From: Siniperca chuatsi
Lineage: Eukaryota; Chordata; Actinopteri; Centrarchiformes; Sinipercidae
Direction of reading: 5' to 3'
Length of the DNA: 64,000 bases
NCBI RefSeq assembly: GCF_020085105.1
Contig: NC_058056.1
Location: 19,020,429-19,084,428, forward strand
Made by a program: the position numbers and the translations under genes. Below the pieces are notes generated by a model, which was not told the origin of the DNA, made no database searches, and worked only from the letters and a program-made list of their open reading frames with translations. Positions 57,506 to 64,000 of this stretch are shown piece by piece (the first letter of the stretch is position 1; each line of letters begins with the position of its first letter).

Positions 57506-58540
57506 TTTTGCAGAAGTTATTGTTCCAGTTCAGTATCACACTGTCAGACAGCCTCTGTTCTCCCTGCAGTAAGTTCAACAGTGTGTCTGCCTGCCTAAAT
57601 TAATACTGTAACAGAGGGCTGGGACTCCTACTGCAGCGTGAAAGCTGATTGGATGTTCCAGACGCTTCGTGGGGGGTGATTGGTCATTGCAAAATGTGCT
57701 GTTAACATATTGTGTATGAATGATGTATGTCAACCAATGATGTCAACCATACCGTGTGGCACAGGACTGCGCCTCTCCGTGATAAACATTAAAAAATAGG
57801 TAATTATAGTAATTATTCACTATAAAGACACATACTACAAACTTTTCTTTCATATGTCTCATTTTTACACAGGGGTAAAGTAAATGTTCTTTTTTCACAG
57901 CCCTGTTAGAGGCTTTGAGTCTGTACTAAAGGCTAACGCTAGCATGATAATGTCTTGTTCTTTTAGGCTCTTCACAGACCTGTTGGAAGTATTTTTATAT
58001 ACATAGAAAGTCTTAAGACTTTTATTAAAGAATTAACAATAGGACTTTTCTTCCTTATTGAGAATCTAACTTCGATTCAATTTTAAGCCCTTACATGTAT
58101 TCATGCCTATCACCATCATACAATTACAGGTTCTGTTTAAAAGATACAGGACTGTTTGGTTGAATGATTACTACAATTTCATATTTATGTTTTGACACAT
58201 TTGATTCATCCTGAAGGGGACATTAATGTGTGTACAAAATTTCATGGCAATTCATCCAATAGTTGTTGAGACATTTCACTCAAAACCATAAATGTCAATC
58301 TCATGGTGGCGCTAGAGGAAAAGTCAGGGGATCACCAAAGTCATTAGGATTCATGATATGGAAACCATGAATGTCTGCACCAACTTTCATAGCAATCAAT
58401 TCTATAGTTGTTGAGAGATGGACCAACTAACCGGCACTGCCATTCATTGAGCCATGCCGCTAGCATGGCTAAGTAGCTGTTAGAATGGGTATTAAAGCCA
58501 GTGATTCAGCATCAGCCTAATTAAGATGACTGACAATTAC
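57506..58540. other. fabp7 upstream region
   Basis: Should hold the minus-strand fabp7 promoter. An AT-rich TATTAATTTA word lies at about 57598-57607, some 95 bp above the ATG, and could be a weak TATA element. A dispersed repeat occupies about 58190-58480. No coding sequence seen. Confidence 0.4.
58190..58480. repeat. Dispersed teleost repeat upstream of fabp7
   Basis: Carries ACAAAATTTCATGGCAATTC, GGTGGCGCTAGAGGAAAAGT, CAGGGGATCACCAAAGTCA and CATGCCGCTAGCATGGCTAA. The same blocks occur inside each 2.19-kb trdn unit, so that unit includes a member of this family. Confidence 0.7.
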
Positions 58541-60220
58541 TACTGTATACCTTTATTGTTGATAAAATACTTCTTGCAGATACAATCTGACACAGATTCA
58601 AACAGATGTCCACTGTCATAATACAGTAGGATCAGTCCTTATCAATAACACTAGTAAATGATACAAAATGAAATTTCACTATTGCTGAGTATATTGTCAG
58701 TTTTCCTGCATCTGCTTGCAAATTCTTGGCACTGATAAAGGCCAGATTATTACATGAAACAAAACCTGCAAGCAGCATAGAAAATCATTTATAACAAAAT
58801 CAGATTTCTCAAAAAAAAAACATCACAATTCATACAGTAAAAACATTATTTTGTCACTTTTTTCAAATAAATTATCTACAAGAATAATTTTTACCTCCCT
58901 GAAGTTCACATATAGTGCATGCAAAAGAAACATTAAATGTTCCACAATGAAAACTCATGTAGCAACTCAGGGATCTTAACTTCTGCATAATCAATGAAAA
59001 TAGTGACAAAGGATTTGAATTTGTTGTTTTACAGTATATTTCTGGAGCAGCAAATTTATCTGCCGTCATAGATGGTTACATAACACAATAACGTTTGGCT
59101 CCATACAGTTATTCCTTGAATATGAAATGATAGATTGAGGTAAAAGCGAAGACAGTCATCTCTAAAGAGGATAATTGGATAATGTCCAATAAAAAGACAA
59201 TTAAGTTATTTAATCATTTACAGAATATGACTGCAAGTAAACAAAAGCAGACATTGTACACTTTAACAGTTGGAAAATGCACAGAGCCAAATTATCAAAA
59301 CTACGTGACACTGAAATACTTTTTTAACTGTAGTTGACTGAGAGCAGGGGCTTGAACAGTTTGAGGTTAGGAAAATAAAATTATGAATTACAGTAAGAAT
59401 TGGGGGGGGGGGCGACAGGGCAGCAGAGGTAGAATGAGAGAGGTAGAGAGTGAGGTAGGGAGGACAGAGCAGCACTGAGGCTTCTCCACATTAAGGCCTA
59501 TCTCTCCTCTCCCTTATCAACCTAAAACAAACCCATGATCCAGATAAACGTTTTTTGTTCTCTGCGCACAGTGAAAGGTTCATGACAAAAAATAAGCATC
59601 ACTTAAAACAAGTTACCTTATGAGCAACAACGAGACCTAGTGATGGTTGATTTCCTACTATAGTGGCTTGTTGTACTGGGTAACTGATTAAACAAGTCAG
59701 AAGTTAAAAACCACTGGCTGCAAGTATACATTTTTCACCCTGATTGCTACAGTTTATACAAAAACAGTATATGACATAGAAACTCCATTTAGCACAAGTT
59801 TTAGTATATAACTACCAGCCTATAATAGCAAGTAGAAACTGTTTTCTCTGGGCTGATACTTAATGTATAAGGTTACAAATTAGTTACGTAATTTTGAAAG
59901 CTTGTAGAGAGACGAAACAAGATAACAAACCCAGTAATATTGCATAAACATAATGCAAAATACAGTCAGTTGTTACAAAACAGCAAATCAAAGTGCCAAA
60001 ATGAAATTCCTTCTCTTCCAGTCAACAAACCAGGCAGGTGAGAAGCAGAAATTAATTTAGAATTAGATTTTAGATGGATTTGAAAGATTTGTGGAGAAAC
60101 AAGAGAAAAAAAATGGCACAAGACAAACGTCAAGTGGATTGTCCTGCAACGTGGCATCTGTGTGTGCGTGTGGTTTTATAGGTAGTTCTGATTTGTCCAT
60201 GCACCCATCGGAGCAGGATG
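58541..60220 (-). other. usp40: Probable 3' UTR of usp40
   Basis: Non-coding sequence following the usp40 stop on the minus strand. A minus-strand AATAAA (TTTATT at 58552-58557) could end it. A poly-G run of about 10 lies at 59402-59411. No exons are supported. The extent is inferred from the signal alone. Confidence 0.4.
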
Positions 60221-63200
60221 CTATCTGAATACCCCAACATTGATTGACAACGCCACCTCTGGTTTCCTGGATTTGGTTGGTCCAGTATTCTTCTGTGGTC
60301 CAACACCATCAGAGCCTGCAGCCTGCCCTCTGAAAAGAAACAAGGGTAAAACATTTGTCCAAAGGATCTTTGATAAAGTCTCATAATCGACTAACTAACT
60401 GACACTACAGTACAGTGCTAATCACTGTAGCCATAGGATTATTGCCAAATAATAAATGCCATAAAAAAGGTTTGATTTTTTGTTTTCTGTTCGAGCAACA
60501 ACATCTATAAAGCCATGATCACAATTATTACACCAAGTAACAAGTATTTTTCCTGCAGCTGCATGTGTCAAAGTAAAAATCCCACCCTTTCCTGCGTTGC
60601 TCTGCTTGCCTTCTGAGCCTCTGCTGGCCCTGCTCATCATCCAGGGTGAGGAACTCCCTGTTGTTGTCGATCAAAAGATTCTGGGAAAAATATCAAGAAC
60701 ATATTCTACTTCTTGTTGTTTCTTAAACAAATCAAACCAAAACGGACTCATTTTTAAACAAAAAGGGTTTTATCAATACCTTGATGCCGATTGTGTCGCC
60801 ATCTTTGAGGTGAAATGGTGCTCCCAGTAGTGATTCTGCCTTTTTCTTCTTTTTCTTTTTGGAAACCTGCCGGCTCTGAAAGTAAAAAGGTATATGACAT
60901 ATTATTCACTGATAATGTGACAATAAATTAGCAACACATACAAAAACTCATCTGGACACTGTTTTCAGAATCAAGACGTTTCCATCCGGAAGTCATTCTC
61001 AATTGTGAAAATGGTCTGAGAACTCAGAAATTTAAGCTACTCTTAAGTAACTTAAGGAGTAGCTTACATTTCTGAGTTCTCAGACCATTTTCACAATTGA
61101 GAATGACTTCCGGATGGAAACGTCTTGATTCTGAAAACAGTGTCCAGATGACTACGCCTGAAACCTTTTCTACGATGGAACACTCCTGGACGAATGAGGG
61201 ACTACACCATCACATACAAGAATAATGAGATTTTGGGATTTTTTTTTGCATATAAAATAAAAATCCCAGAAGTTCCTACTTAATTTATCTTACCTGTATT
61301 ATAGTGTATTTTATTTTGATTGCTTAGTACTTCTATTCCTGTGTGCACAGCTGTAACAAAAGAGTTTCCCCTGTGGGATCAATAAAGCATTTCTGATTCT
61401 GATTCTGATTTCTGAAAATGATTAACTGAATGATCAGGGTTGACTCACTTATTGTCAGTCATTCTTTGCTACATTTCATGCAGTCAACATTTCTTTCTAA
61501 TGTTCTTCCCAAACTCTCTGAAGCTTTACCATTTCCTCTACCAACTTTTCTATTCACAAGAGTGTGCATATGGATTGCCCCAACACATAAAAACAGGAAA
61601 AACAAGAAATCACTCTCTTACCCAGTTTGAGATTTCTTCCCAGGTGTGTTTGTCTGGCTGGTGTTTGGCCAACAGCAGAGAGTCAGGGGAGAGGCCATAG
61701 TGTGCAGCCAGACAAGTGCGTAGAGAGCGAGGGGAAGAGTCACGAGATGCATCCCAAACCAGCTCCTCTGGAGGGTAGTAACATCTCTCCCCTGGTACTC
61801 TCATTTTAACATTCAGCAACACCTCCTTAGGCCTTAGGAACAGCAGGACATAAACAATTTAAATAAACTAAGAAATGTACATACTGGAAAAGGGGTCCTT
61901 TCTCATACCATGGAGGGATGCTACATAGCATTATGTATAAATCAGAAAACTGGTGACATCCCAAACCTTACCCAAGATCTTCCTCTTTTAGTAGCGGTTG
62001 CACACTAAGGTCTGTACCATTGGTCAGCTTCAATTTCCTGATCAGGAGGAAAGCAAACAGAAAATGTGGGTCATGTAAACAAGCAATGGCTCAAAACTGC
62101 TGTATTTATCAATAATAAATATAATCTGGTGGCCATCAATTACACATGTATATGAATAAAACCCTGAGACAGGGAAGGGTTTGTACCTGAGTGTGAGTTG
62201 TTGTCCTCTGAGGATACGTGCCAACCTCCGTCCCTCAAGCTGCCACACACGCATGAACGCAGTGGTTGGCATACACACATCCTGAAGGGCAGGCAGCGTC
62301 ATCACCTGTAGACAATGAAGCAGAGCAAGAGGAGCGTCTTTAAACATTTGGTTAGAAAAAAACCCATCAAAATCCCTTACACTTTGCATGGACTGATTTT
62401 AAGTCTTCTATAAAAGAAAAGAGAAGCAGTTTCCTTAACATGTGTTTAGTTGTAGTTGGCCATACAAGTATTTATCGCCTGACCTCATTGTTCAACCTGT
62501 CCCTAATAATGTATGATGATAGAAATATCTAAATGAGAGCCATTCTTCGATTGCAATACATACTGGAACTAATTGTGAAATAAGCCAAAATCAGATTTAC
62601 CCCTATCCCACATGCCATTAAAAAAAATAAAAAGAAACACTGATAAAACTAGCCTTCAACAGTTGAAGGTGAAGTTGTCTTTATGTATTCATGTTACTGT
62701 ACTGCATTTGACAGCTGTTGAATAAAGTCAACTAACTGGTAGGACTGAAAAAGGGCAGTTCTCTGGGTCCAAAGTAATGAGGACTGAAAACCATTATAAT
62801 CCAAGAGGATTAATTCTGGGTCTTTGAGGACTACCTAACTAGTACGAATGACTATCAACTTCTGCTTTCCATGAACCTTCATACGCTACCTGAGTCTTGA
62901 GATCCTCCAGGGTGGCCTCGTCTGATATCTCCACCTGTCCTACACTTCTCAGCTCTGCCATGTTGCCGGCACACAGAGGAGGTGAGTGACTGCGCGTTTC
63001 ACCTGCAGTCACAAACTCCAGCATTTGCTCCTCAGTGTGGCCATTGTCAGTTTGATTAAAATCAGTTTCCATGGAAACCGCTGAGTCGTTTCTGGGATCC
63101 AGATACAGCCAAACAGATAGCTTGAGAAAACCCTGTCAAAAAAGAGACAACAAAGGCTAAAGAGAGGTAAAGTTACAGAATATGATGAATCTCCAGCCAA

Positions 63201-63907
63201 AATCTAAATATTTAAGTACCTTTGGAGGAAGTTGTCCTTCTGTGACGACTAAAGTGTCTCCATTGCTTATCTTCAGCTCTGACAGAGAAGCATCCTGAGA
63301 ATAAAAAAAATGTTGTGAACATCATCAAACATGTGTGATTGACAGACTAATGAAAAAACAAGGGAGGAATGAATATAAAATTCTGAATATAGCAGTATGC
63401 CACTTTAACCAAAAAAACATTTTATACTTCCAGGCCAACATACTTTATTAGTGTATATGGCCCAGTGCACACATGTTTGGCAAAGATGGCTTCATAGGGA
63501 AAAACAACTTAAGTGCCACCCTGTTAAACTACAAAGAGCCACAAAGATTATATGATTTGAAGTGGGAGAGTACACAAATATTTCTGTCAAGTACATGGCA
63601 GAAGTTGGTCAAATTATTTCAAATAGTACTCAAAGTTTTGGTGTCATGTGGCTACATGCAAGTTTTCATTCACAGTTTAGCATTTTGTTAGCTTTCAGAT
63701 GATACTCTATGAAGTTTGCCTTGTGCTAAATATCATTGAAAAAGTAAGTGAAAAAGTACACCTGAGAAGCAAGAGAAAGACAAAAACAAAAATAAGATAC
63801 CTGGAAACACAGTTCGATATTGTTCACACTACAGTCACTCACCTCATCCATGAGTGGCTCTCCAACCTCTTCACACCAATCGAGTCTCCTCAAGTGCCAG
63901 CAGGTGC
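60221..63907 (-). CDS. usp40: Ubiquitin carboxyl-terminal hydrolase 40, C-terminal exons (partial)
   Basis: Deubiquitinase; only the part downstream of the catalytic USP domain is here, and the gene runs off the window's right edge. Minus-strand exons in transcript order: 63843-63907, 63220-63294, 62890-63132, 62187-62305, 61972-62037, 61622-61832, 60780-60875, 60586-60680, 60221-60329; all phases agree. Recognisable blocks, in the order of human USP40: WCEEVGEPLMDE, LPPKGFLKLSVWLY, VEISDEATLEDLKTQ, MTLPALQDV, GPKEVLLNVKMRVPGERCYY, a KKKKKK run, GAPFHLKDGDTIGIKNLLID, and the terminus ALSINVGVFR. DGDTIGIKNLLID is ubiquitin-like-fold sequence. The donor of exon 60586-60680 is weak (GTGGGA). The final exon frame was chosen by phase and by the conserved SIxVGxF ending. 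Confidence 0.88.
60949..61150. repeat. 202-bp near-perfect foldback (hairpin) in a usp40 intron
   Basis: The left arm starts CATCTGGACACTGTTTTCAG and the right arm ends with its exact reverse complement. The arms run about 95 bp with very few mismatches and meet at TTAAGTAACTTAAG near 61044-61055. It is flanked by ACT on both sides. It is either a foldback MITE or a recent inverted duplication. Confidence 0.9.
61330..61412 (+). repeat. LINE 3' tail with ATTCTG repeats
   Basis: GAGTTTCCCCTGTGGGATCA then ATAAAGCATTTCTGATTCTG and further TGATTC units. This is the typical 3' end of a teleost non-LTR retrotransposon, truncated to its tail, in a usp40 intron. Confidence 0.6.
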
Positions 63908-64000
63908 CTGCCAACACACATTTAAATGACATTAACAACCAGATATTGCACCAAGCACTACAGTAAAAAAACTGTTTGATTACAGTCTTAAAAAAGCAGA

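Overview
The window is nuclear DNA of a teleost fish, probably a percomorph. Genes are split by GT-AG introns, introns are full of typical fish mobile debris (Tc1/mariner, MITEs, SINE/LINE tails), and the encoded proteins are close to vertebrate orthologues.

Layout: (1) 1-15060, plus strand: fyn, a Src-family tyrosine kinase. Eleven coding exons rebuild exactly 537 codons, the length of human FYN. (2) 16161-20331, plus: traf3ip2 (Act1), the IL-17 receptor adaptor, nine coding exons, 471 aa, with a C-terminal SEFIR domain. (3) 21967-51487, plus: trdn (triadin), the calsequestrin/ryanodine-receptor linker of the junctional sarcoplasmic reticulum. (4) 56423-57505, minus: fabp7 (brain-type fatty-acid-binding protein), four exons. 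(5) 60221 to beyond 63907, minus: the C-terminal exons of usp40, a deubiquitinase whose catalytic part lies outside the window. trdn and fabp7 converge on 51.5-56.2 kb.

The remarkable locus is trdn. I can place 51 apparently usable coding exons, all joined in phase 1, plus two damaged ones. Used together they would give about 2,630 residues, against 729 in the longest human form. The expansion comes from several processes: an array of paralogous exons just after the membrane segment (24.7-27.5 kb); one giant Glu-rich exon (434 codons); one giant Lys/Glu/Pro exon (1,011 codons) made of 30-bp units inside a ~240-bp higher-order repeat; a recent 2.19-kb segmental tandem amplification carrying four exons per unit (37.2-43.9 kb); and a long train of 33-69 bp KE-rich micro-exons (44.1-51.3 kb). 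Damaged exons occur in the arrays (broken donor at 26378, in-frame stop at 43790, decayed micro-exons near 49.3, 49.9 and 50.65 kb), so exon birth and death are both visible.

FYN and TRAF3IP2 are neighbours in human (6q21), and TRDN and FABP7 lie near each other (6q22.31), so much of the order is old vertebrate synteny. usp40 is an added neighbour relative to human. The genes do not form one pathway: fyn and traf3ip2 act in signalling, trdn in muscle calcium release, fabp7 in neural lipid binding and usp40 in ubiquitin removal.
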